This document shows, one piece after another, positions 26,278 through 34,693 of a DNA stretch of 64,000 nt. Location: positions 124,001 to 188,000 of the forward strand of contig NZ_NWBU01000009.1 in NCBI RefSeq assembly GCF_003050615.1, read 5' to 3'. The stretch is from Sphingomonas oleivorans. GTDB lineage: Bacteria > Pseudomonadota > Alphaproteobacteria > Sphingomonadales > Sphingomonadaceae. Made by a program: the position numbers and the translations under genes. Below the pieces are notes generated by a model, which was given only the letters and a program-made list of their open reading frames with translations, was not told the DNA's origin and searched no databases. Positions within the stretch are counted from its first letter, which is position 1; the number at the start of each line of letters is the position of its first letter.

Positions 26278-26852
26278 AGCGCCAGCTCCTGCGGATCATC
26301 CAGCCCGAGCGGCTGATGGCTCGCGGCAAGCACGATGCCACCCTCCGCCCGGTGCGCCGTCATCGCAGCGGCGAGCCGGTCGAGCGAGGCCGTATCGAGC
26401 CCGTTGGCGGGCTCGTCGAGCAGCCAGATCGCTGCCTTGCCCGCGATCACCCGTGCCAGGGCCGCGCGCCTGCGCTGCCCGGTGGAAAGCATCCTGACGG
26501 GCACCTGATCGAGCGGCCCAAGCCCCATTGCCTCCAGCCCCCGGTCGACATCGTTCCGGCCGCGCCCATCGATCCGCGCCCAAAAATGGAGCGCGTCCGC
26601 CAGCGGCAGCCGTTCGTCCAGCGCCGCCGCCTCGCTTGTGAAGGCCATGTCGCCCGATCGCACCACCCGGCCGGCGGCGGGCGCAAGCAGGCCGCCTGCG
26701 ATCCTGAGCAGGCTCGATTTGCCCGCGCCGTTCGGCCCCCGGATCATCAGCGCGGCGCCGGGCCCGAGCGCGAAGCTCAGATCCTCGAACAGCAGCCGGT
26801 TCCCGCGCAGGCAGGATATGGCCTCGAAGCTCAGCCCCGCCGGGCTCCTCAT
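26274..26852 (-). CDS. ccmA: Heme exporter ATP-binding protein CcmA
   Basis: A 192-residue ABC ATPase. Walker A is GPNGAGKSSLLRIAGG, the signature is MLSTGQRRRAALARV (about residue 120) and Walker B is AIWLLDEPANGLD. The STGQ variant of the signature and the short length fit CcmA. It powers release of holo-CcmE. Its start overlaps the zinc-peptidase-like gene and its stop overlaps ccmB. Confidence 0.94.
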   Translation of the reverse strand: MRSPAGLSFEAISCLRGNRLLFEDLSFALGPGAALMIRGPNGAGKSSLLRIAGGLLAPAAGRVVRSGDMAFTSEAAALDERLPLADALHFWARIDGRGRNDVDRGLEAMGLGPLDQVPVRMLSTGQRRRAALARVIAGKAAIWLLDEPANGLDTASLDRLAAAMTAHRAEGGIVLAASHQPLGLDDPQELAL

Positions 26853-27256
26853 CCGGCGGCCTGCTCCAGCGCGTGCATGTCCGCGTCCGAAAGGCCGAAA
26901 TGATGGCCCACTTCATGGATCAGCACATGGGCGACCAGCGCCTCCAGGCTGACGCCCGTCTCCACCCATTCGTCGAGCAGCGCGCGGCGATAGAGATGGA
27001 TCATGTCCGGCAAGGCACCCGATTCGGTGATGGATTTCTCGCCGATCGGCCGGCCCGTATAGAGGCCGGAAAGCTCGAACGGATTGTCGATGCCGAGCTC
27101 GGCCAGCGTCTCCTCATCCGCGAAATCCTCGACGCGCAGGACCACAGTGTCGAGATAGCGGCGGAACTGCTGGGGCAGCCGCGCGATCGCGTCGCGTGCC
27201 AGCGCCTCGATCCGGTCCGCGTCGGGCGCGAAGGTTTGACCTGTCGTCATGGCCAA
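26849..27256 (-). CDS. Zincin-like metallopeptidase family protein
   Basis: A 135-residue protein with the zinc motif HExxH near the C-terminus ([21 protein letters not shown], seen in two parts: [11 protein letters not shown] and [10 protein letters not shown]). The region before it, [11 protein letters not shown] and [14 protein letters not shown], matches the small neutral-zinc metallopeptidase family (TTHA0227-like). The substrate is unknown. It is translationally coupled to ccmA by a four-base overlap and is divergent from the pterin dehydratase gene. Confidence 0.88.
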   Translation of the reverse strand: MAMTTGQTFAPDADRIEALARDAIARLPQQFRRYLDTVVLRVEDFADEETLAELGIDNPFELSGLYTGRPIGEKSITESGALPDMIHLYRRALLDEWVETGVSLEALVAHVLIHEVGHHFGLSDADMHALEQAAG

Positions 27257-27306
27257 GCGACATAAGCGGGGATGCCGCGTCGCGCCAGCATGAGGGAGAG
27301 GATGGA

Positions 27307-27600
27307 ATGACGATCGAGCCGCTGGACGAGGCCGAACGGGCCGACGCGCTGGATGGCCTGCCCGACTGGGATTTTGACGAGGCGCGCGACGCGATCACGC
27401 GCCGCTTCACCTTCGCCGATTTTTCGGAAGCCTTCGCCTTCATGACGCGCGTGGCGCTGCTGGCGGAGAAGGCGGATCATCATCCCGAATGGACAAATGT
27501 CTGGAACCGGGTGGATATCATGCTGACGACGCATGAGGCGGGCGGCCTTTCGTCGCGCGACATCAGCATGGCGCAGGCGATCGACGCGCTGATCGAATGA
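27307..27600 (+). CDS. phhB: 4a-hydroxytetrahydrobiopterin dehydratase (pterin-4a-carbinolamine dehydratase)
   Basis: A 97-residue PCD/DCoH protein that recycles the pterin cofactor of aromatic amino acid hydroxylases, or serves folate or molybdopterin metabolism. The active-site motif is [17 protein letters not shown] with the later [11 protein letters not shown]. The start at 27307 is preferred over the longer frame at 27196 because it has the family N-terminus and gaggatgga upstream. Its stop overlaps the ABC ATPase start, an unusual partnership. Confidence 0.94.
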   Translation: MTIEPLDEAERADALDGLPDWDFDEARDAITRRFTFADFSEAFAFMTRVALLAEKADHHPEWTNVWNRVDIMLTTHEAGGLSSRDISMAQAIDALIE

Positions 27601-28349
27601 GTGGCCCGGCGGTCAGCCTGGATGCCGTCACCCGGCGCTTCGGCGGTCAGGCTGCGGTGGACGGCGTGTCGCTGGAGATCGCCGCCGGCAGTTTCGTTGC
27701 GTTGGTCGGTGCGTCGGGATCGGGCAAGTCGACGCTGCTGCGCATGATCAACCGGCTGGTCGAGCCCGACAGCGGCACCGTCCGCATCGCGGGACGGGAT
27801 ATTTCCGCTGCCGATCCCGCCATGCTGCGCCGGGGCATCGGCTATGTCTTCCAGAATATCGGCCTCTTCCCGCATATGAGCGTGGCCGAGAATGTCGCGA
27901 TCATCCCGCGCATCGGCGGGAAGGACGACGCGGATGTGGCGGCGCTGCTCGATCTGGTCGGCCTGCCGGTAGACTATGCCATGCGCCGTCCGCATGCGCT
28001 TTCGGGAGGCGAGCAGCAGCGCGTCGGCGTGGCGCGCGCGCTTGCCGGGCAGCCGGGGCTGATGCTGATGGACGAGCCGTTCGGCGCGCTCGATCCGCTG
28101 ACGCGCGACCGGATCGGTGCTTCCATGCGCGCGCTGCACGAGCGGCTGGGCCTCACCACGATCCTGGTGACGCATGACATGGCCGAAGCGCTGCTGCTCG
28201 CGGATCGCGTGCTGGTGATGGCGCGGGGGCAGATTGTGGCCGATGCCAGTCCGCGCGCGATGCTGTCGGGCGAGGCGGGGGCGGAGGCTGCCGAACTCGT
28301 CGCCGTGCCCCGGCGGCAGACGGATCGGCTGCGGGCGCTGGGGGCATGA
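27597..28349 (+). CDS. Osmoprotectant-type ABC transporter ATP-binding protein
   Basis: A 250-residue ABC ATPase of the quaternary amine (OpuCA/ProV-like) family. Walker A is [19 protein letters not shown], the Q-loop is [13 protein letters not shown], the signature is [16 protein letters not shown] and Walker B is [15 protein letters not shown]. It lacks the C-terminal CBS domains that sense ionic strength in OpuA/OpuC. It is coupled at both ends, to phhB and to the fused permease gene. The likely substrate is a betaine- or choline-like compound. Confidence 0.9.
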   Translation: MSGPAVSLDAVTRRFGGQAAVDGVSLEIAAGSFVALVGASGSGKSTLLRMINRLVEPDSGTVRIAGRDISAADPAMLRRGIGYVFQNIGLFPHMSVAENVAIIPRIGGKDDADVAALLDLVGLPVDYAMRRPHALSGGEQQRVGVARALAGQPGLMLMDEPFGALDPLTRDRIGASMRALHERLGLTTILVTHDMAEALLLADRVLVMARGQIVADASPRAMLSGEAGAEAAELVAVPRRQTDRLRALGA

Positions 28350-29857
28350 TCGCGGCGCTGGTTGCGCTCCCGCCGTTGGTGGCGAGCCATCTCCTGCTGT
28401 CCGGCGCGGCGCTGGGCCTCGCATTGCTCGTCGGATTGCCGCTCGGCGTCGCGGCGTCGCGGCGGCCGCACCTGGGCCGTGTCGCGCTTGGTGCGGCGAG
28501 CCTGATCCAGACGATACCCGGCCTCGCGCTGCTGGCGCTCTTCTACCCGCTGCTGCTCGCGCTCTCGTCGCTGGTGGGCGGCGCCATCCCCGCGCTGGGC
28601 TTCCTGCCCTCGCTGCTGGCGCTCGCCCTCTATGCGCTGCTGCCGATATTGCGCAACATGGTCGCGGGGCTGCGCAGCATTGATCCGGCAGTGCTGGAGG
28701 CGGCCGATGGCGTGGGCATGACGCTTCGCCAGCGTCTGTGGCTGGTCGAGGCGCCGCTCGCCGCACCCGTGATGATGGCGGGCATCCGCACTGCTGCCGT
28801 CTGGACGATCGGCGCTGCGACGCTTTCGACCACGGTCGGCCAGCCGAGCCTCGGCAATCCCATATTCGCCGGGCTCCAGACGGAAAATTGGGTGCTGGTG
28901 CTCGCCGGCTGCATCGCGGCGGCGGGGCTGGCGCTTGCGGTCGATGCCCTGCTCGCGCTGGTCGAATCGGGTATCGCCAGGGGCAGGCGCGGTCGGATCG
29001 TGGCAGGGCTGGCGCCGCTGCTCCTCGCGCTCGGCGGCGCGCTTGCCTTTACGCTCGCGCCCGCGCGGGAGAGCGTCACTGTCGGCGCCAAGAATTTCTC
29101 CGAACAATATATATTGGCCCGGCTGATCGCCGATCGGCTGGAACGCGCCGGCTATGCGGTCCGCTATCGCGAGGGGCTGGGATCGGCGGTTGCCTTCCGC
29201 GCGCTCGCGGGCGGGGATATCGACGTCTATGTCGATTATTCGGGCACGCTTTGGACGGGGCCGATGGGCCGCAGCGATGTCGTCCCGCATGGGCTCATGA
29301 ATGCCGAAATTGCGCGCTGGATGGCCGCCGGGCCGGGGACGGGGCTGGTGGGTTCGCTCGGCTTCGAAAATGCCTATGTGCTGGCGATGCGGCGCGATGC
29401 GGCGGCGCGGCTCGGCATCGCATCGATCGGCGATCTGGCGCGTGCCGCGCCCCGGCTGCTGCTGGGCGCGGATCTCGAATTTCTCGATCGTCCCGAATGG
29501 GCGGGCATCCGCCGCGCCTATGAGCTGAATTTTCGGGAGACCCGCGCCTACAGCCCCACCTTCATGTATCGCGCGCTGCGGTCGGGGCAGGCGGACGTGA
29601 TCTCGGCTTTCTCCTCGGACGGGCGGATCGCCGCCGACAGGCTCACCGTGCTGGCCGATCCGAAAGGAGCGGTGCCCGCCTATGACGCGCTGCTGCTCGT
29701 CTCCCCGCGCCGCGCACGCGACGCGCGTTTCGTGGGGGCGCTCAAGCCCCTGGTCGGGTCGATCCCGGTCGATCGGATGCGCGAAGCCAATTACATGGTC
29801 GATCGCGATCGGGACAAGGCGACGCCGGAGGCGGCAGCGCGCTGGCTTGCGCGCTGA
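28346..29857 (+). CDS. Osmoprotectant-type ABC transporter permease fused to substrate-binding domain
   Basis: A 503-residue fusion. Residues 1-235 carry the membrane permease, with the EAA-like loop around VLEAADGVGMTLRQRLW and segments LALALYALLPILRNMVAGL and LLLALGGALAFTLAP. Residues 240-503 are an OpuCC/ProX-like binding domain (VTVGAKNFSEQYILARLIAD, GGDIDVYVDYSGTLWTG). The fused form keeps the binding domain tethered in the periplasm. With the ATPase it makes a complete importer. Substrate is inferred from the family. Confidence 0.92.
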   Translation: MIAALVALPPLVASHLLLSGAALGLALLVGLPLGVAASRRPHLGRVALGAASLIQTIPGLALLALFYPLLLALSSLVGGAIPALGFLPSLLALALYALLPILRNMVAGLRSIDPAVLEAADGVGMTLRQRLWLVEAPLAAPVMMAGIRTAAVWTIGAATLSTTVGQPSLGNPIFAGLQTENWVLVLAGCIAAAGLALAVDALLALVESGIARGRRGRIVAGLAPLLLALGGALAFTLAPARESVTVGAKNFSEQYILARLIADRLERAGYAVRYREGLGSAVAFRALAGGDIDVYVDYSGTLWTGPMGRSDVVPHGLMNAEIARWMAAGPGTGLVGSLGFENAYVLAMRRDAAARLGIASIGDLARAAPRLLLGADLEFLDRPEWAGIRRAYELNFRETRAYSPTFMYRALRSGQADVISAFSSDGRIAADRLTVLADPKGAVPAYDALLLVSPRRARDARFVGALKPLVGSIPVDRMREANYMVDRDRDKATPEAAARWLAR

Positions 29858-29875
29858 CGCTTCCCGTCAGTCCTC

Positions 29876-31996
29876 CTAGAAGGCGAAACGCGCCGTCACG
29901 CGCAGGTCGCGACCGGCGAGCGGGGCATGGTCCTTCAGAAAGCTCGCATGGCGGCGGGCCACCACGTCGAAGATATTGTTCGCCGAGAGGATCAGGCTGC
30001 TGCCATTGTTCGGGCCGAAGGGCTTGAGCGAGACGGAGGCGTTCACCATCGTATAGCCGCCCGTCGGCGTTTCGAAGCTGGTGACGCGATCCTGCTCGAA
30101 GACATGCTCGAGCTCGATCCGGCCCTGCGCCATGTCGCCCTGCGCCTCGATCCCGCCCAGCAGGCGCAGCGGCGGGATGCGCGGCGCGGGGCCGACCGAG
30201 TTGATCTTCGCATGGACATAATCGGCCACGCCGTCGAGATTGATCGCATAGCCGCCGATCTGCGCCACGCGCGCCGAAGCCTCCGCCTCGAAGCCATAAT
30301 AGCGCGCATCGGCCTGATTATATTGGAAGCAGGGCAGGTCGATCTCGCGGCCGGGCGCCACCGCCGCCTCGCACACTGCCTGCGGCATCTGGGCATCGTA
30401 AATATAGTCGCTGAACCAGCTATGATAGCCGGAAAGGGCGAGATTATAGCCGTCGCCGGCGAACCGCAGCGTGCCTTCCACGCCCCAGCTCTTTTCCTTG
30501 GAAAAGCCGGGATTGCCGAGTTCGAACGACTGGGTGCCGGCATGCGGGCCATTGGCGAACAGCTCCTCCGCGGACGGCGCGCGTTCGGTGCGCGAGACGT
30601 TGAGGCCGAGGCGCAGGCCCGGCGCCACCGCCAGGCTTGCGCCCGCCGATCCCGAAAAGGCGTCGAAGCTGCGGCTGATATCCGGATTGCCGATCTGCTC
30701 GCTGGCGTCGGCGGAAACCTTGCTATGCTCGTAACGCCCGCCAAGCTCCGCCCTCAGCGCGCCGATGTCGAAGCTCTGCAGCGTGAACAGGCCAGCCTGA
30801 AGCGTCTCGTTGCGCGGCACGAAGGCTTCCTCGCCGATCACGTCGAAATCACGGATGAAGAGCTGCCCGCCGAACGCGCCGCGCCAGCCGCCGCGCTCGG
30901 CCTGGACGAATTCCAGCCGGCTCTCGATCGACTTGTTGAAGAAGGTGGTGCCGACCGCGCCGTCCTCCTCCAGCTCGCTATGCTGGTAATCGGCGAAGCC
31001 CGCGCGCAGGCGGATGCGGTCGAGAAGGCCGCCGCCCGTCTCCACCTCGCCGCGCAGGTCGGCGCGCGTCTGCTTCACGTCGATGCGCACCGCCTCGGCC
31101 TCCGCGCCCGGCTCGAGCGAGTAGCGGATGGGCACGGCGTAAAGGCTGTCATAGCGGCTGACCGAGAAACCCAGATTGCCGCCTTCGGTGATGAGCGCCG
31201 CGCCACCGGCCACTTCCCAGGTGCGCGCGCTGCTGTTGGGCAGCTTGCCCTTGAGGTCGGCGAGCGCCGCAATCTCCGGATCGTCGCTCGCCGCCGCCTC
31301 CGCGCGGAGCGCGGGCGAAAGGATATGGCCGCCCGTCTCGAGATCGCCCGTCTTGGAATAGCTGCCATCGGCATGGAGCACGATCTTGTCGCCGACCGGC
31401 ACCTGTATCGCGCCGCTGCCCGATCGTTCGTTCGCCGCCGAGCCATAGCTTCCGATCGCGTCGATATGGATCGGCTCGTCGGGCACATGCGTCGGGATGC
31501 GGCTGTCGATCACATTGACGACGCCGCCGATCGCGGAGGAGCCATAGAGCAGCGAGGCCGGTCCGCGCAGAACCTCGATCCGGTCGGACGTCAGCGGATT
31601 GATGACGACCGCATGATCGACTGAGGTGTTGGACGCGTCGAAGCTGCCGATGCCGTCGGTGAGGATGCGCACGCGCTCGCCCTGGAAGCCGCGCAATATC
31701 GGGCGCGAGGCGTTGGGGCCGAAGGAGGTGGCGGAAACGCCGGGCAGCTTCGCCAGCGTCTCGCCGATCGTGGGCCGGATGGTACGCGTCAGCGCCTCGC
31801 CCGTCAGCACCGACGTGCCCGACAATATGTCCGCCACATTGCGCGCGAAGGGGGCTGCGGTGACGACGATGTCCTGCGGCGGCGCGGCATGATAGTCGCC
31901 CGTGCCGGCTGCCTGCTGCTGCTGCTGCTGGGCGAAGGTGGGGCTGGCAAGCGCAGCGAGTGCGACGCCGGCGGCGAAAAAGCAGGTTGATTTCAT
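29876..31996 (-). CDS. TonB-dependent outer-membrane receptor, ZnuD-like
   Basis: A 706-residue receptor with signal peptide (CFFAAGVALAALASPTFA), a short poly-Gln stretch, the TonB box DIVVTAAPF, a plug (IGETLAKLPGVSATSFG, RPILRGFQGERVRIL, DRIEVLRGPASLLYGSSA) and a barrel ending in Phe (VTARFAF). The plug segment VDHAVVINPLTSDRIEVLRG and the end FLKDHAPLAGRDLRV resemble zinc receptors of the ZnuD family, so zinc uptake is a reasonable guess; His-rich loops are not prominent. It is monocistronic, with a small possible zinc-regulator site upstream. Confidence 0.85.
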   Translation of the reverse strand: MKSTCFFAAGVALAALASPTFAQQQQQQAAGTGDYHAAPPQDIVVTAAPFARNVADILSGTSVLTGEALTRTIRPTIGETLAKLPGVSATSFGPNASRPILRGFQGERVRILTDGIGSFDASNTSVDHAVVINPLTSDRIEVLRGPASLLYGSSAIGGVVNVIDSRIPTHVPDEPIHIDAIGSYGSAANERSGSGAIQVPVGDKIVLHADGSYSKTGDLETGGHILSPALRAEAAASDDPEIAALADLKGKLPNSSARTWEVAGGAALITEGGNLGFSVSRYDSLYAVPIRYSLEPGAEAEAVRIDVKQTRADLRGEVETGGGLLDRIRLRAGFADYQHSELEEDGAVGTTFFNKSIESRLEFVQAERGGWRGAFGGQLFIRDFDVIGEEAFVPRNETLQAGLFTLQSFDIGALRAELGGRYEHSKVSADASEQIGNPDISRSFDAFSGSAGASLAVAPGLRLGLNVSRTERAPSAEELFANGPHAGTQSFELGNPGFSKEKSWGVEGTLRFAGDGYNLALSGYHSWFSDYIYDAQMPQAVCEAAVAPGREIDLPCFQYNQADARYYGFEAEASARVAQIGGYAINLDGVADYVHAKINSVGPAPRIPPLRLLGGIEAQGDMAQGRIELEHVFEQDRVTSFETPTGGYTMVNASVSLKPFGPNNGSSLILSANNIFDVVARRHASFLKDHAPLAGRDLRVTARFAF

Positions 31997-32038
31997 CGAC
32001 TAGGCCTCCCGAACCTGTTCATCCGGGGCCTAAAAGGA

Positions 32039-32047
32039 ATGTTACAT
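32039..32047. promoter_or_regulatory. Short palindrome upstream of the ZnuD-like receptor (possible Zur half-site)
   Basis: atgttacat forms a nine-base palindrome 43 bases before the receptor start, in an AT-rich patch of a GC-rich genome. Alphaproteobacterial Zur sites usually contain a longer tgttat-ataaca palindrome, so this is only a partial match. Confidence 0.25.
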
Positions 32048-32145
32048 CATCACAAGATCAAAATCCGTAAACTCCGCCCTGTCGCGCCAGCCGTTGCCGC
32101 AATGCAACGAAAAGGGGCGCACGGCGGCCGTCGCCCGGCGGGCGA

Positions 32146-32322
32146 TCAGCGTTCCTGTTCCGCCTCGATCGCCTTTCCGGTCAGCACGGTGATCCTCTCA
32201 CGATAGCTCGATGCCAAGGTGAGATGGATGTGGCGCACGGCGGGATCGGTCGCCACTTCGGCGAGCCTTTTCTCCGCCCGTTCGCGCGCGGCGAAATAGA
32301 TATGGTCCTCATGGCCGGTCAT
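32146..32322 (-). CDS. Small hypothetical protein (58 aa)
   Basis: The frame starting at 32322 (MTGHEDHIYFAARERAEKR) has a near-perfect ribosome binding site (aggagagg, six bases away), whereas the longer frame from 32415 has none. The product is soluble, highly charged and probably helical (AARERAEKRLAEVATD), with HIHLTLASSYRERI in the second half. I do not recognise a domain, though such short proteins are familiar in sphingomonads. It lies between the TonB receptor and oligopeptidase B on the same strand, with 140 bases on each side. Confidence 0.72.
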   Translation of the reverse strand: MTGHEDHIYFAARERAEKRLAEVATDPAVRHIHLTLASSYRERITVLTGKAIEAEQER

Positions 32323-32464
32323 CGGGCCTCTCCTGCTCAGCAAGCGGGAGCATGATCGTCTCTCGGCCGTCGCTGCTTGCGGAAAAGGCGGGCCCCGGCG
32401 ACGGTAGCCATTCATAGCCTATCGGGGCGCGGAAGGCGAATCCCCCCGCGCGCCGGGAAGGTCG

Positions 32465-34582
32465 TTATGCCATGCCGAGCTGCCACAGGATGAAGGCCTG
32501 TTCCTCGGCGGTCTCGCGCAGATGCTCGAACCGGCCGGACTTGCCGCCATGGCCCGCGCCCATATTGGTCTTGAGCAGCAGGATGTTGCGGTCGGTCTTG
32601 GTCGCGCGGAGTTTCGCAGCCCATTTTGCGGGCTCCCAATAGGTCACGCGCGGATCGTTGAGCCCGGCCGTGATCAGCAGCGGCGGATAGGCCTTGGCCG
32701 CCACATTATCATAGGGGCTGTAGCTTCGGATCAGCTCGAACGCCGCCTTGTCGCTGATCGGATTGCCCCATTCGGGCCATTCGCCCGGGGTCAGCGGCAG
32801 GCTTTCGTCCTGCATCGTGTTGAGCACGTCCACAAAGGGCACATGTGCCACGATCGCGCCCCACAGCTCGGGCGCCTGGTTCATGATCGCGCCCATCAGT
32901 TCGCCGCCCGCCGATCCGCCCGATGCGGTGATCCGGCCCGGCCTGGTATAGCCCGCCGCGATCAGCCCCTTCGCCACGTCGACGAAATCGTCGAACGTGT
33001 TGGCGCGCTTCTCCAGCTTGCCATCCAGATACCATTGATAGCCCAGATCGTCGCCGCCCCTGATATGGGCGATGGCATAAGCGAAGCCGCGATCGACGAG
33101 CGACAGCCGGCTCGTCGAGAAGGAAGGCGACATGGCGATGCCATAGGCGCCATAGCCATAAAGGTGGAGCGGGCCCGATCCGTCCTTCGGGAAATCCTTG
33201 GCATAGACGATCGAGACAGGGATCTGCGTCCCGTCCCGCGCGCTGATCGTCAGCCGCTCGGTGGCGTAGCGCGACGGATCATAGCCGCTCGGTATCTCCT
33301 GCACCTTCAGGGTCGTCAGCGTGCCCGTCGCCAGATCATAATCATAGACGGTCGGTGGCGTCACCATCGACTGATAGGCGAGGCGCAGCTTCGCGACGGC
33401 ATATTCGGGATTGTTGCCGAGGCTCGCGGCATAGCTCGCCTCGGGGAAGGCGATGCGCGTCGCGATGCCCTCGCCATAGGGCCTGAGCTCCACCTGATCG
33501 AGCCCCGCATCGCGCCCCTGCACGACATAGAAGTCGTGGAAGGTGGTGAGCCCGCGAATGTAGAAGCGGTCGGACGGCGCGACCAGCTCGGTCCAGGCGT
33601 CGGGCCGCTCGAGCGGTGCCGCCGCGATGCGGAAGTTCACATGCGTGTCGTTGGTGCGGATGAGGAGCATGCCCTCATGCTCCTCCACCTCATATTGCCG
33701 CCCGGCCTTGCGCGGCGAGACGAGGATCGGATCGGCGGTAGGGTCGGATGCGGGGATCAGCCGCACCTCGCTCGTCACATGGTCGCCCGTCGCCAGCATG
33801 ATGAAGCGGCGCGAATGGGTGAGCCCCACATCGATGCGGAATCCCTCGTCCAGCTCATGATAGAGTATGGGGTCCTCCGTCGGATCGCTGCCCACGACAT
33901 GCAGCTTGGCCGTGTCGATCCGCCAGTTGGCGTTCACCAGCCCATAAGCGAAGCTCTTCGAATCCGCGCTCCAGGCGATGCCGCCCAGCGTGCCGGGGAT
34001 GGCATCCGGCAGCAGCTCGCCCGTCATCAGGTCGCGGACATGGATGGTGAAGCGTTCGGAGCCATTATCGTCGGTCGAATAAGCGAGCAGCCGACCGTCG
34101 GGGCTCACTTCCGCCGTGCCCAGCCGGAAATATTCCTTGCCCTCGGCCAGCGTCGGCTCGTCGATGATGATCTGTTCCGCGCCGCCCGTGACGGGTCTGC
34201 GATACCAGCGGCGATATTGGTCGCCCGGCTTGAAAGCCCACCAGTAGACCCAGGCGCCATCCTTCTGCGGCACGCTGGCGTCGTCCTGCTTCAGCCGGCC
34301 CTTCAATTCCTCGAACAGCGTGTCGACCAGCGCCTCGCGCGGCTTCATCGCCGCTTCGAAATAGGCGTTTTCGGCGTTGAGATAGTCGAGCACCTCCTTG
34401 TCCTCGACCTTGGGATAGCCCGGATCCTTCAGCCAGAACCAGGGATCCTCCACGGTGATGCCGTGGCGCGTATAGCTGTGCGGCTTGCGCGCGGCGACGG
34501 GCGGAGGCGGCAGGGTTTCGGCCGGCTGGGACGGTGCGGGCTGGGAAATGGCTGGCTCGGACAAGGCGACCTCGGACGGCAA
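32465..34582 (-). CDS. ptrB: S9 family serine peptidase, oligopeptidase B type
   Basis: A 705-residue protein with an N-terminal beta-propeller (GITVEDPWFWLKDP starts the domain) and a C-terminal alpha/beta hydrolase. The triad is visible: Ser in GRITASGGSAGGELMGA, Asp in ITAGLNDPRVTYWEP and His in NMGAGHGGKSGRFEH. Oligopeptidase B cuts short peptides after Lys or Arg in the cytoplasm. The first 30 residues are Pro/Ala/Gln-rich without a clear signal peptide, and a later start is possible. It is divergent from the Xaa-Pro peptidase gene. Confidence 0.92.
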   Translation of the reverse strand: MPSEVALSEPAISQPAPSQPAETLPPPPVAARKPHSYTRHGITVEDPWFWLKDPGYPKVEDKEVLDYLNAENAYFEAAMKPREALVDTLFEELKGRLKQDDASVPQKDGAWVYWWAFKPGDQYRRWYRRPVTGGAEQIIIDEPTLAEGKEYFRLGTAEVSPDGRLLAYSTDDNGSERFTIHVRDLMTGELLPDAIPGTLGGIAWSADSKSFAYGLVNANWRIDTAKLHVVGSDPTEDPILYHELDEGFRIDVGLTHSRRFIMLATGDHVTSEVRLIPASDPTADPILVSPRKAGRQYEVEEHEGMLLIRTNDTHVNFRIAAAPLERPDAWTELVAPSDRFYIRGLTTFHDFYVVQGRDAGLDQVELRPYGEGIATRIAFPEASYAASLGNNPEYAVAKLRLAYQSMVTPPTVYDYDLATGTLTTLKVQEIPSGYDPSRYATERLTISARDGTQIPVSIVYAKDFPKDGSGPLHLYGYGAYGIAMSPSFSTSRLSLVDRGFAYAIAHIRGGDDLGYQWYLDGKLEKRANTFDDFVDVAKGLIAAGYTRPGRITASGGSAGGELMGAIMNQAPELWGAIVAHVPFVDVLNTMQDESLPLTPGEWPEWGNPISDKAAFELIRSYSPYDNVAAKAYPPLLITAGLNDPRVTYWEPAKWAAKLRATKTDRNILLLKTNMGAGHGGKSGRFEHLRETAEEQAFILWQLGMA

Positions 34583-34693
34583 GAGACAGGAAAGCGCGAA
34601 GGGGCGTGGGGGTAGGGAGGAACAAAGCTCCTGCTGGCGTGGCGCAGCGCCCGCGCCTATCTTCGCCGTTCAGAGATAGAAGGACGGGACACG

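Noticed and set aside
29876-31996. Siderophore receptor call for the TonB-dependent protein
   Set aside because: Plug and C-terminal segments fit the zinc receptor group better, and no siderophore genes are nearby.
32522-34615. 697-codon plus-strand frame opposite oligopeptidase B
   Set aside because: Shadow of a gene with an intact catalytic triad.
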